From: Candidatus Bipolaricaulota bacterium
GTDB lineage: Bacteria > Bipolaricaulota > Bipolaricaulia > UBA7950 > UBA9294
Length of the DNA: 19,055 bases
Assembly: GCA_030612485.1 (NCBI GenBank)
Contig: JAUWNS010000031.1
Location: 1-19,055 of the forward strand
Reading direction: 5' to 3'
Part shown: positions 1 through 7,397 of the stretch, in pieces
Layout of the letters: each line of letters starts with the position of its first letter
Position numbering within the stretch: the stretch's first letter is position 1
Program-made: the position numbers and the translations under genes
The notes under the pieces: model-generated
What the model was told of the DNA's origin: nothing
Database searches by the model: none
The model's input: only the letters and a program-made list of their open reading frames with translations

Positions 1-65
1 CCGGTTGCGAAGCAAGACCGGAGGTCAGAAAGAATTCACCACGAAGAGCACGAAGGACACGAAGA
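1..65 (+). repeat. Dispersed 65-bp repeat, copy 1
   Basis: This segment matches 6739-6803 at 64 of 65 positions (the only difference is c37 versus t6775), and a diverged copy lies at 7207-7250. The first 21 nt can fold as CCGG-TTGC, GAA loop, GCAA, a 2-nt bulge, then CCGG. The last 30 nt are an 'accacgaag-agcacgaag-gacacgaag' 9-mer pattern. Similar 'accacgaaggacacgaag' repeats are familiar from many environmental bacterial genomes. The copy may begin upstream of the window. It is non-coding as far as I can see. Confidence 0.85.
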
Positions 66-272
66 ATGGCATTCGGTTCTAGTTCTTTCCCCTATGTAAC
101 GCTTTCCTTTGCGTTCTTGGCGTCTTTGCGAGAGACACAAGTTTTTTCTCTCGCCCGCTTGCTGCGCTCACTCAAGCCACAAAGGTGTCGCGACACCAAG
201 ATCGCCAAAGGGGTATTGGTTTTCACTCTTCGCTGCTGTCTGTCAGAACAAGACAGCAGAGAGGCCTCTGCG

Positions 273-337
273 CCTCTACGGGAGTCTTGGGGCCTGATCC
301 CTTCTCTTTAGTTACCCAATCGAAACGGCAAAGAGCC
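273..337 (+). repeat. Second dispersed repeat (right-hand unit), copy 1
   Basis: This stretch aligns without gaps to 7333-7397 with 54 of 65 identical positions, including the shared end 'aaagagcc'. In both places it lies to the right of a copy of the 65-bp repeat that starts CCGG (1-65, and 6739-6803 or 7207-7250), so the two units may be the ends of one composite element of about 190 to 340 nt. Confidence 0.75.
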
Positions 338-356
338 TGTTTTTAGAATCCTGTTC

Positions 357-365
357 TGCTATACT
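357..365 (+). promoter_or_regulatory. Possible extended -10 promoter of the glycosidase gene
   Basis: TGCTATACT has the TGn extension and a 5/6 match to TATAAT, but no good -35 hexamer lies 16-18 nt upstream. Transcription would start near 372, giving a leader of only about 11 nt with the ribosome binding site AAGGAGG (372-378) at its very 5' end. This is suggestive only. Confidence 0.3.
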
Positions 366-382
366 CTCTTCAAGGAGGTATT

Positions 383-3300
383 ATGAAGAAGGTCAGTTTG
401 CTGCTGTTCATCGGATTGTTATGCATATCACTTTCATCTCTTGCTGGAGAGTACTTGATGAACGACACGGGAGAGGCCGTCACGGGTCTTCGCGTTGTGT
501 TCTCCAAGCCGGTTCTTCTCACTGAATTTGGGGACGTTCTCATCACTGTTGCGCCAGTTGGTGAGTCAACCGAGTTCATCTTCTCAGGGGGTGAACTTGA
601 AGCCTGGGAGGGTCACTGGTTCAACTGGGACCCAGCCTCCGCCTTGCTCATCAGCTCCGAATGGCTCAGCCATGATCTTCTCCCTAGCTTTGACAAATCG
701 TCGCGGGTGCTTCCAAAGACTACCACTACACGCTTTCCTGCACTACCTCAAGATGCTGATGCAGTAGAGGTTCCCGCGTTGGAGTTCTCCAGCACCTTCC
801 TCCCTGACTACGAAAACGATGGCACTGTGGCATTCCAAGCGATCGATGGATTCAGCACTGGATCTGACGTGCTGCTTGAATGGTGGTATTCCTTCTTTGT
901 AGAAGGCGACAAGCACATTTTCAATCGTCTCACCCCAACTGTGGAGGACTCTGATCCCTCTGTACGTTACGTCTATCCAGATGATGGCAATGTCGGATAT
1001 CTTGCTCTGCAGTATCGAGAGCCCATTGACCTTTCAAGATTCGAGGGACTTCGCATTGTTGCTTCGGCCGACCATCCCGTGGAGATGGAGGTTGTGGTTG
1101 GGACATGTGCAAGTGAGATTCCGATGGAGGTTGACTCGCCCTGTGGTGAAGGCGCAGCAAGATTCACTACTCTCATCTCAGTTACTCTCGACCCTCAGGT
1201 GTTCATCCTTCCGTTTGATCAGTTCGAAATCCACCCCTACATCCTTGAGAACCACCCGACTGCGTCAAGGAGTCCTCGATTCTATGGTGTCTTCGACATG
1301 GTCTTCCGTCCTGACGATGATTTCGGCACTCTTGAGATTCACGAAGTTTCAGCAATTGCACAGGTGCTCGTCGTCGGGACTGAAGAGCCAGAGATCAACA
1401 AGTACTACTTCCAGCATCCTGCGTATGTAATGCAAGGGGTTGATGACCTGGATGCCATTTATGCTCTGCCACTTGAAGGTATCTCAGAGCTTGGCACCGG
1501 CTATGCCGCGACCGATCCAGACAGCGAAGAACTGACATGGACAGTCGCAGCAAGTAATCCCGCGATCGGCGCTGGCTTCCAGGATGAGACCCTCTACATT
1601 TGGGGAGCAGATGCCAGTTGGTCGGGATACGGTGAAGCCACACTCACTGTGACCGATACAGAAGGGATGAGTGATTCTGTTAAGATTCCGGTCACGGTGT
1701 TCAGGGATGACAAGACGCTGATCAACGCAGAGGGGAAGAAGGACTACTTTGTGCCGTGGTCACCACAATTGGATATCAACCGCATTCTCTCCGTCGAAGA
1801 ACACATGCGAAAGTACGAGAAGGAAGATGCTGGGCTCCTTGATCGAACGATCTGCTTCTCGCCTTGGCGTCTGATGGAGCGCTTGAATGACGCGACCAAG
1901 TCCCAGAGATGGGACAACGAGGCTCGATCAGGCGGTTGGTGGAATCAAGAGGCTCAGTTTCGTCTTGTGACCATGTTCCTCGAGGAGATCCAGCGGATCG
2001 GTTTCAACGCGATCAGGATCACCAACTCGTTCTTCGTCCGCGGCTTCAGCGGAAGCACAATCCATCCAGCCTATGACATGGGAATTGTGACAATGACCGA
2101 ACAGGAAGAGGCGTACATAATAAACGAAGCACACCGTCTGGGGCTAAGGGTCCTGGCTAGTGACTGGATCGGTGTCGACATGCGCTCAGTCGGCGGTGCA
2201 TATCTTGAGATTTGGCAGGTCTGCCCAAGTGATCTCGATGCATTCTGGAAGAGCTACTGCGACCTGATGGCTCGTTCGCTTTCTGGATGGACGCGGCTGG
2301 GTGTAGATATCGCAGCTGTGGGTGAGGGCGTTGAGGTAGTGTGCGCGCAGAGATCCACAGACAACTTCATCCGGAGCAAGGCAGAGCTGCATAGTCTCGC
2401 ACGAGAGGCCAGAGAGTACTACCCGGGGCCGCTTACATACTTCGCTGCCGACATCTACGGACCACCCTATGACTGGGACAGGTGGTCAATCTGGCAGGAC
2501 CTGGACATCCTCTGCGCTACACCGCGTGTAACGCCGCATACTCCCTTGACCGAAAGCCCAGACCCAACTTACGAGGAGCTAGTCGCCGGCTGGGAGCGGG
2601 TGATCGAGGAGGTCTTCGAACCCTTCCAGAAGCGCTGGAATAAGCCCTTCTTGGCACGTGAAGTTGGCTGCTTTTCTGTGAGGGGAGCGTCTCGCCTTGG
2701 CGCATACTACCAGCTTGAGCATCCGGATCTAGTTGTACCCGGGCGACTGGACCTGGAAGAACAAGTCAGGTTCTACAGATCTTTCTTTGAGGCCACATCA
2801 GACTACGATGCCCTCTTTGGCTTCGGTGCTTACAGATATGAGTTCAATCACTACAATATTGGTGGAGTGAATGACGTAACCTGGGTGCCTCGCCTGAAAC
2901 CCGTAGAAGCCGTCTTCGAGCTTGAATTCCGTGGCTCTGCCACACCACGTCGAATAACGCTTGACGGGCGCAACACAGAATGGGACGAGGAGGATCTCCT
3001 GGTGGTCGATGATCCATCGGACTCAGAGACTGGTCGAGATGAGATCCGCAAGCTATTCGCCGGTGAGGACGATGGGTATCTCTACTTCCTCATTGAATAT
3101 GCCGATGAACCAGACGGGAACATGTCAATTGAGCTCGACTGGACCGGGGACATGGTCGCGGATTGTGCAGTCACGACTACGTGGCTATGGAGCCCCCCCT
3201 GTTGGAACTCCTTTGTGGGGCTGGCAGGCGATACAAGACCTATCTGCGTTGCTGATGCAGCCTCAGGGCCAACAGCCATGGAGATCCGCCTGAATCGCGA

Positions 3301-3874
3301 TCTGCTGGGCCTCCCCGAAGGGCCATACTCGGTCAGAGTTGTCGACTCCTCAAGCACGTGGAGCCGCATAGACGACGAGACAGATTGGGCATGCTTTCCA
3401 GCCAGCGATTGTGAAGCGAGGTCCCTCTTTGTCCTGACGGACACGGGTACCCTCACCCGCGACTCATCGCAACGAGTAGATGGCAGAGCTTCCGTACTGG
3501 GCATGTCCAATGGAACAGCCACTTACGTTCCGTACCTCCGAAGCGATCACGCATTACTCCCCCTCGATCCAGGCGGTCAATATGAAGTCTGCTTCGACTA
3601 CCGCATCCTTGAGACCAACCCAGAAGGCTTCGAGGTACTCTTTTTCTCACCAACTGGGGCAGGAGAAAGCAACTGGGTTCCATCGTTACGCTTGCACGGA
3701 ACAGATGGCAAATCGGGTCGCGGTTGTCTTGAGGCTCAACTTCACAACTACTCAGACTACGAGATCCGTTGGAACGTTGTAAAGACCGGAAAGATTGTCA
3801 TAGACAACGTAGTTGTGCGTGACCTGGAAACGAATCAGATCATTGCTGAGGAAGACTTCGAGGATTGGAAGTAA
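383..3874 (+). CDS. Secreted multidomain protein with GH113-like TIM barrel
   Basis: This 1163-residue protein starts at an ATG 4 nt after AAGGAGG and has a clear signal peptide (residues 1-21, cleavage likely after SLA), so it should be exported. Residues about 22-330 look like beta-rich, carbohydrate-binding-like modules, and about 360-440 resembles an Ig or cadherin-like domain ending LTVTDTEGMSDSVKIPVTVF. Residues about 450-850 look like a (beta/alpha)8 glycosidase: GFNAIRI (540-546), VGEGVE (646-651), GPLTYFAAD (682-690), KPFLAREVGC (754-763) and FGFGAYRYE (812-820). By analogy with GH113 mannanases, E648 would be acid/base and E760 the nucleophile. Residues about 855-1000 resemble a CBM9/DOMON-like sandwich (ITLDGRNTEWDEEDL), and 1015-1163 another jelly-roll module. 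The family assignment rests on motif memory and the substrate is unknown. It converges on the adenosine deaminase gene 48 nt away, with no clear terminator between them. Confidence 0.65.
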   Translation: MKKVSLLLFIGLLCISLSSLAGEYLMNDTGEAVTGLRVVFSKPVLLTEFGDVLITVAPVGESTEFIFSGGELEAWEGHWFNWDPASALLISSEWLSHDLLPSFDKSSRVLPKTTTTRFPALPQDADAVEVPALEFSSTFLPDYENDGTVAFQAIDGFSTGSDVLLEWWYSFFVEGDKHIFNRLTPTVEDSDPSVRYVYPDDGNVGYLALQYREPIDLSRFEGLRIVASADHPVEMEVVVGTCASEIPMEVDSPCGEGAARFTTLISVTLDPQVFILPFDQFEIHPYILENHPTASRSPRFYGVFDMVFRPDDDFGTLEIHEVSAIAQVLVVGTEEPEINKYYFQHPAYVMQGVDDLDAIYALPLEGISELGTGYAATDPDSEELTWTVAASNPAIGAGFQDETLYIWGADASWSGYGEATLTVTDTEGMSDSVKIPVTVFRDDKTLINAEGKKDYFVPWSPQLDINRILSVEEHMRKYEKEDAGLLDRTICFSPWRLMERLNDATKSQRWDNEARSGGWWNQEAQFRLVTMFLEEIQRIGFNAIRITNSFFVRGFSGSTIHPAYDMGIVTMTEQEEAYIINEAHRLGLRVLASDWIGVDMRSVGGAYLEIWQVCPSDLDAFWKSYCDLMARSLSGWTRLGVDIAAVGEGVEVVCAQRSTDNFIRSKAELHSLAREAREYYPGPLTYFAADIYGPPYDWDRWSIWQDLDILCATPRVTPHTPLTESPDPTYEELVAGWERVIEEVFEPFQKRWNKPFLAREVGCFSVRGASRLGAYYQLEHPDLVVPGRLDLEEQVRFYRSFFEATSDYDALFGFGAYRYEFNHYNIGGVNDVTWVPRLKPVEAVFELEFRGSATPRRITLDGRNTEWDEEDLLVVDDPSDSETGRDEIRKLFAGEDDGYLYFLIEYADEPDGNMSIELDWTGDMVADCAVTTTWLWSPPCWNSFVGLAGDTRPICVADAASGPTAMEIRLNRDLLGLPEGPYSVRVVDSSSTWSRIDDETDWACFPASDCEARSLFVLTDTGTLTRDSSQRVDGRASVLGMSNGTATYVPYLRSDHALLPLDPGGQYEVCFDYRILETNPEGFEVLFFSPTGAGESNWVPSLRLHGTDGKSGRGCLEAQLHNYSDYEIRWNVVKTGKIVIDNVVVRDLETNQIIAEEDFEDWK

Positions 3875-3922
3875 GCTTACGTGCTAACGCAAAATCGATA
3901 GCAGGCCTTGTGTTTGTTACGT

Positions 3923-4951
3923 CTAGATGAACGCCTCTTCCACCCGCTTGCGAAATGAATTCCTTACCTCTTCCGGTGCGAATGCGGCGTTGGCGCTGTT
4001 CAGGAGGATCGTCTTGATCTGGTCTCGCGATAGGGAGAAGGTTTCGATGACTTTTTCGAATTCATGGGTAACGTCAATCCGCGACATCAATCGGTTGTCG
4101 GTGTTTAGGGTCACGCGGATACCACGGTCTAGGTAGCGCTTGAGCGGATGATCGGCGTAGGAGTTCATCATCCCTGAGATCTGCAGGTTGCTTGTCGGGC
4201 AGACTTCGAGTGGGATTCCCTTTTCCATAACCACACGTTCGGTTACTTCGTCCTTATAGAGGTAGACTCCATGGCCGATCCGCTCTGCGCCGAGATCGAT
4301 TGCTTCCTTGATCTGCTCGGGGCAGCAGCCCTCGCCAGCATGGATCGTCACGTGGATCCCTGCCTGCTTGGCGATCTCGATCGCCTCGCGGTGGAGTGAC
4401 GGCGGGAAGCCCATCTCCGGACCGGCGAGGTCGAACGCGACTACTCCTTTCTCCAGATACTCTGCACCGAGCCGCGCTGTCTGGATCGAACGGGCGGGCG
4501 GTTCCTGCTTCATCCCGCAGAGGATCAACCCAGTACGAATAGGATAGGTGCTCTCTGCTCGATGCATCCCAGCAAGGACTGCCTCGACCACTTGCTGCGG
4601 CTCTAGTCCGTCTCGTAGGTGAAGTAGCGGGGCGAAGCGGATCTCCATGTAGATGACGTTCTCTGTAGCTGCGTCCTCGCACAGCTCGTAGGCCGCTCGT
4701 TCGAGCGCAGCTTTACTCTGTAGCACGGCGACGGTGATCTCGAAGGCCTTCAAGTACTCCTCAAGCGTACATCTCTGTGGCGGAAAGAGCGCTCGCTCGA
4801 TATCGAGCATTGTGGCAAGCTTTCTATCCTCTGGAAGCGCGCGCACGAGCTCCCTCACCGTGCTTGGGCGCATCGAACCGTCGAGGTGGACATGCAGGTC
4901 GAACTTCGGGAGTTCTCTGATCCATCTGTAATTCATGCCTTCATCTTCCAA
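3923..4951 (-). CDS. add: Adenosine deaminase (342 aa)
   Basis: This enzyme of the amidohydrolase superfamily hydrolyses adenosine (or deoxyadenosine) to inosine and ammonia in purine salvage. The zinc site is complete: HVHLDGS with H20 and H22, HAGE with H204 and E207, IGHG with H227, and D285 in TLNTDNRLMS. CPTSN (251-255) is also typical. The residue after the zinc aspartate is Asn (NTDN) where mammalian enzymes have Asp (NTDD); I recall NTDNRLMS in other bacterial members, so this is probably a subtype. The length is normal and there is no signal peptide, so it should be cytoplasmic. The start is uncertain: ATG at 4951 and ATG at 4936 both lack a well-spaced ribosome binding site. A related adenine or aminodeoxyfutalosine deaminase is a less likely alternative. 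Confidence 0.85.
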   Translation of the reverse strand: MEDEGMNYRWIRELPKFDLHVHLDGSMRPSTVRELVRALPEDRKLATMLDIERALFPPQRCTLEEYLKAFEITVAVLQSKAALERAAYELCEDAATENVIYMEIRFAPLLHLRDGLEPQQVVEAVLAGMHRAESTYPIRTGLILCGMKQEPPARSIQTARLGAEYLEKGVVAFDLAGPEMGFPPSLHREAIEIAKQAGIHVTIHAGEGCCPEQIKEAIDLGAERIGHGVYLYKDEVTERVVMEKGIPLEVCPTSNLQISGMMNSYADHPLKRYLDRGIRVTLNTDNRLMSRIDVTHEFEKVIETFSLSRDQIKTILLNSANAAFAPEEVRNSFRKRVEEAFI

Positions 4952-5001
4952 GAAGCGATCGAAAATCGCAAATCCGGCTTCTTTCCTTCACGGAGTACTT
5001 T

Positions 5002-5029
5002 GCATTATTAGAGCGGAAGTATATACTTT
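5002..5029 (+). promoter_or_regulatory. Possible promoter of the Na/Pi transporter gene
   Basis: TTGCAT (5002-5007) is separated by 16 nt from TATACT (5024-5029), within the 122-bp gap between the divergent adenosine deaminase and transporter genes. The -10 lies inside a perfect 12-bp palindrome AAGTATATACTT (5019-5030). The -35 match is weak (3/6). Confidence 0.35.
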
Positions 5030-5073
5030 CTTGAAAATCTTTATTCGCGAGAATGGTATTGTCGAGGAGGGGT

Positions 5074-6678
5074 ATGTCAGTCTTTAATGTGATCTTTTCC
5101 ACAGCGGGTGGATTGGCACTCTTTCTGTATGGATTGCGGATCTTGAGCGATGCGCTCAAGCGCGCGATTGGTGAACGGATGCGCGAGCTTCTCGAACGGC
5201 TCACCGGGAGGGCCTACCGTGGGGCGATCGTCGGAGCACTCACTTCCGGAATTCTACAATCGAGCAGCATGACAATGGTCCTTTTGATCGGGCTCATCAA
5301 CGCCGGAGTACTCACTCTCTCGCAAGGGGTGGGGGTGATGCTCGGCTCGGAGATTGGAACGACCCTTACCGCCCAAATCATCGCGTTTAAGATTGGGCAT
5401 TACTACCTTCCGGTGATCGCTGTCGGGTTCATCCTGGCAGAGATCTTCCGCGGGAAGAGGACCGGTGATGTTGGCCGCATCATCCTTGGGTTTGGAATCC
5501 TCTTCTTAGGGATGAGCATCATTTCAGGTGGCCTGCGCGGGCTTTCCGAATCTCCCACTGTCCTCCACCTCCTGCACTCCTGTGGCACGAATGTCTTCCT
5601 CGGTGTATTGGTCGGAGCGGGGGTGACAGCGATTATTCAGAGCTCCTCAGCGATGACCGCGATGGTGATCGCCATGGGGAGTGCGGGGCTCCTCACCCTC
5701 CCCGCAGCGATCAGTCTCATCCTGGGAGCGAACATCGGGACCACGGTCACCGGGATGATCGCCTCGGTCGGCTCGTCTCTCTCCTCGCGGCGGTTGGCAG
5801 TCGCGCAGGTACTGGTGAACGTCCTCGGAGTGGCGGTTTTACTTCCCTTTGTCCCCCACTACGCTGACCTGGTTGCGCGGACAGCGGGGAGCCTCACTCG
5901 CCAGATCGCAAACGCCCACACCTTCTTTAACGTAACGGTGACACTCCTTCTATTGCCGTGTGTAGGAGGGCTTGTCTGGTTAGCAAAGAGGGTTGTCCCC
6001 GGGAGAGAAGTGCAGGTCGATACCGCACCGCGGTACCTCGGCGACGAGTTTCTAAACGCACCAGCAATCGCGGTCACGCAGGCACGAAACGAGGTGTTGC
6101 GGATGGGAGAGATGACGAGTGTTATGCTCTCTGCCTGTCGCGACGCGCTCCTCTCCGGTGACCGCACGCACGTTGCGACTGTGCTCGAGACCGAGGAGGT
6201 GGTGGATGTACTGTGGCGAACAATCGGAGACTTTCTCGACCAGATCGATCTTGGAAAGCTCTCCCTCCGCGATGCGAAGCGGTTGCATGTTTTACAGCAT
6301 GTCACCGGTGATATAGAGCGGGTCGGTGATCACGCGGTGAACATCGCCGAGCGAGCCGAAGTGGCTCTCGATCGGAAGGTGACCTTCTCACACGCGGCGA
6401 GGTCTAACCTCTCCGATATGTTCGACAAGGCTCTGCACACCTATCGTCTCTCCCTGCGGGCACTCGAGGAGGAGGATCATTCCTCGGCAGAAGAGGTGTT
6501 CGAGTTGGAACGGGAGATCGACCATCTCGAGATTCGCTACAAGGAGAGTCACATCGAGCGTGTTGAGGAAGGGGTCTGTGATCCCTCTGCCGGGATCCTG
6601 TATGTTGAGGTGCTGCGCAACCTCGAACGGATCGGCGACCACGCGGTGAACATCGCCGGGGATGTGTTGCTTGTCTGA
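5074..6678 (+). CDS. Na/Pi-cotransporter family protein with C-terminal PhoU domains
   Basis: This integral membrane protein of the NptA/YjbB (SLC34-like) family moves phosphate across the cytoplasmic membrane with sodium. It has the family's two inverted half-repeats, each with a QSSS motif (QSSSMTMVLLIG near residue 62 and QSSSAMTAMV near residue 189), followed by hydrophobic segments. The C-terminal ~200 residues are cytoplasmic PhoU-like helices with two metal-binding-type motifs, ERVGDHAVNIAE and ERIGDHAVNIAG. I chose ATG 5074 because GAGGAGG (5064-5070) precedes it and the protein then begins like other family members; an in-frame ATG at 5053 would add seven residues but has no ribosome binding site. 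The resulting length is 534 residues, normal for the two-part architecture. Transport direction cannot be read from sequence; YjbB of E. coli has been linked to export. Confidence 0.88.
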   Translation: MSVFNVIFSTAGGLALFLYGLRILSDALKRAIGERMRELLERLTGRAYRGAIVGALTSGILQSSSMTMVLLIGLINAGVLTLSQGVGVMLGSEIGTTLTAQIIAFKIGHYYLPVIAVGFILAEIFRGKRTGDVGRIILGFGILFLGMSIISGGLRGLSESPTVLHLLHSCGTNVFLGVLVGAGVTAIIQSSSAMTAMVIAMGSAGLLTLPAAISLILGANIGTTVTGMIASVGSSLSSRRLAVAQVLVNVLGVAVLLPFVPHYADLVARTAGSLTRQIANAHTFFNVTVTLLLLPCVGGLVWLAKRVVPGREVQVDTAPRYLGDEFLNAPAIAVTQARNEVLRMGEMTSVMLSACRDALLSGDRTHVATVLETEEVVDVLWRTIGDFLDQIDLGKLSLRDAKRLHVLQHVTGDIERVGDHAVNIAERAEVALDRKVTFSHAARSNLSDMFDKALHTYRLSLRALEEEDHSSAEEVFELEREIDHLEIRYKESHIERVEEGVCDPSAGILYVEVLRNLERIGDHAVNIAGDVLLV

Positions 6679-6679
6679 A

Positions 6680-6707
6680 GTAGGGGCAGTTCGCGAACCG
6701 CCCCTAC
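6680..6707. repeat. REP-like 28-nt palindrome after the transporter gene
   Basis: Two 14-nt arms (6680-6693 and 6694-6707) are complementary except for one A/C pair: GTAGGGGCAGTTCG against CGAACCGCCCCTAC. It begins 2 nt after the stop codon. GTAGGGGC...GCCCCTAC palindromes are widespread dispersed repeats in environmental bacteria. It could stabilise or end the transcript, but no T-run follows, so I do not call it an intrinsic terminator. Confidence 0.75.
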
Positions 6708-6738
6708 ACTTCTAATTTCGGTTTGCACGGGGCGGATG

Positions 6739-6803
6739 CCGGTTGCGAAGCAAGACCGGAGGTCAGAAAGAATTTACCACGAAGAGCACGAAGGACACGA
6801 AGA
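6739..6803 (+). repeat. Dispersed 65-bp repeat, copy 2
   Basis: This copy differs from 1-65 by a single base (t6775 versus c37), and the two diverge sharply at base 66 of the comparison. The near identity across 6.7 kb points to recent copying or concerted evolution. It has the same 5' hairpin (CCGG...CCGG) and 3' 'cacgaag' pattern. Confidence 0.88.
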
Positions 6804-6856
6804 GTAAAGCCCCCCAGCAAGCTAGGGCAATAAAGAAATCCCTTGAAATTGACTAT

Positions 6857-6877
6857 CCCCGTAGCAAGACTACGGGG
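6857..6877. repeat. 21-nt hairpin with CAAGA loop (8-5-8), copy 1
   Basis: The perfect 8-bp stem CCCCGTAG/CTACGGGG encloses the loop CAAGA. It is nested inside the outer inverted repeat TGAAATTG/CAATTTCA (6844-6851 and 6886-6893). The same 8-5-8 geometry and loop occur at 6977-6997 with a different stem sequence. Confidence 0.8.
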
Positions 6878-6976
6878 TATTCCGCCAATTTCATTTTGAC
6901 TTGAAGGTCAAAACCGGGATTTCATTATTTCACCTCACCCCGACCCTCTCCTATCAAGGAGAGGGGTATAAGGAAA

Positions 6977-6997
6977 CCCTGTGGCAAGACCACAGGG
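6977..6997. repeat. 21-nt hairpin with CAAGA loop (8-5-8), copy 2
   Basis: The perfect 8-bp stem CCCTGTGG/CCACAGGG encloses the loop CAAGA. Compared with copy 1, the stem changes on both arms so that pairing is kept, while the loop is unchanged. Confidence 0.8.
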
Positions 6998-7088
6998 AAT
7001 CTCAAGTTGAAAGGCAGGGGCCAAAGATCTAACCGGAATTGGTCTTTATGCTGCGATTCCAGGTAGAGCTTTGCTGCAGCGAAGGCAA

Positions 7089-7139
7089 CGTCGTACACTT
7101 GTCTGCCTCGTGGACACGACAGGCAGGCAAGGTACGACG
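7089..7139. repeat. Long imperfect inverted repeat
   Basis: The arms 7089-7112 and 7115-7139 pair through CGTCGTAC/GTACGACG, CTTG/CAAG, CTGCCT/AGGCAG and CGTG/CACG, about 22 bp in all, broken by small bulges. It would form a long cruciform or RNA stem. No coding function is visible. Confidence 0.75.
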
Positions 7140-7154
7140 CTACATCCATCTTTT

Positions 7155-7175
7155 CGTTGGAGCTTGTCTCCGACG
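7155..7175. repeat. 21-nt hairpin with CTTGT loop (8-5-8), copy 3
   Basis: The 8-bp stem CGTTGGAG/CTCCGACG (one G-T pair) encloses the loop CTTGT, which is ACAAG on the opposite strand. Arm and loop lengths equal those of the hairpins at 6857 and 6977, so it is probably the same family in the other orientation. Confidence 0.65.
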
Positions 7176-7332
7176 TTCTGGAATTTATTCCTGCCTCTTC
7201 TCATTGCGGGTTGTGAAGCAAGGCCGGAGGCCCGAACAGAAGTATTCACCGCCGAGGGCGCGGAGTACGCAGAGAGTGAAAACCAATATTCCTTCGTGCT
7301 CTTCGTGTCCTTCGTGGTGAAACGATTCTGTT

Positions 7333-7397
7333 CCTCTACGAGAGGCTTAGCGCTTGACCCTTTCTCTTCAGTCACCCACTCGAAACGACAAAGAGCC
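7333..7397 (+). repeat. Second dispersed repeat (right-hand unit), copy 2
   Basis: This copy is 54/65 identical to 273-337. It overlaps the last codons and the stop codon (7368-7370) of the thiamine-binding protein gene on the minus strand, so the gene's present C terminus is repeat-derived. Confidence 0.75.

Larger units (their letters stand above)
66..382. other. Gene-free repeat mosaic upstream of the glycosidase gene
   Basis: I see no believable gene here; the open frames are low-complexity translations of repeats. The stretch holds a 'ctttgcgttcttggcgtc' type repeat at 101-136, a perfect 14-bp palindrome GGTGTCG/CGACACC at 184-197, an inverted repeat CTGCTGTC/GACAGCAG at 233-240 and 252-259, a perfect 10-bp palindrome AGAGGCCTCT at 260-269, and a 65-bp repeat at 273-337 that recurs at 7333-7397. 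The last 45 nt carry the presumed promoter and ribosome binding site of the next gene. Confidence 0.75.
6708..7367. other. Gene-free gap built of palindromes and dispersed repeats
   Basis: The 689 nt between the transporter and thiamine-binding genes hold no credible coding sequence. Apart from the repeats listed separately, there are hairpins TTTTGAC/GTCAAAA (6894-6900 with 6907-6913), CCCTCTCCT/AGGAGAGGG (6944-6952 with 6957-6965), and TGAAATTG/CAATTTCA (6844-6851 with 6886-6893), which encloses another hairpin. A third, diverged copy of the 65-bp repeat lies at 7207-7250. An inverted copy of its 'cacgaag' part lies at 7289-7322. I see no transposase or tRNA that could mobilise the region. 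Confidence 0.75.

Noticed and set aside
66..311. 81-codon open frame starting within the repeat at the left edge
   Set aside because: It runs through known types of dispersed repeat and palindromes, has no ribosome binding site and translates to no recognisable protein.
3875..3922. Bidirectional terminator between the convergent glycosidase and adenosine deaminase genes
   Set aside because: No stable stem with a T-run is visible in the 48-nt gap.
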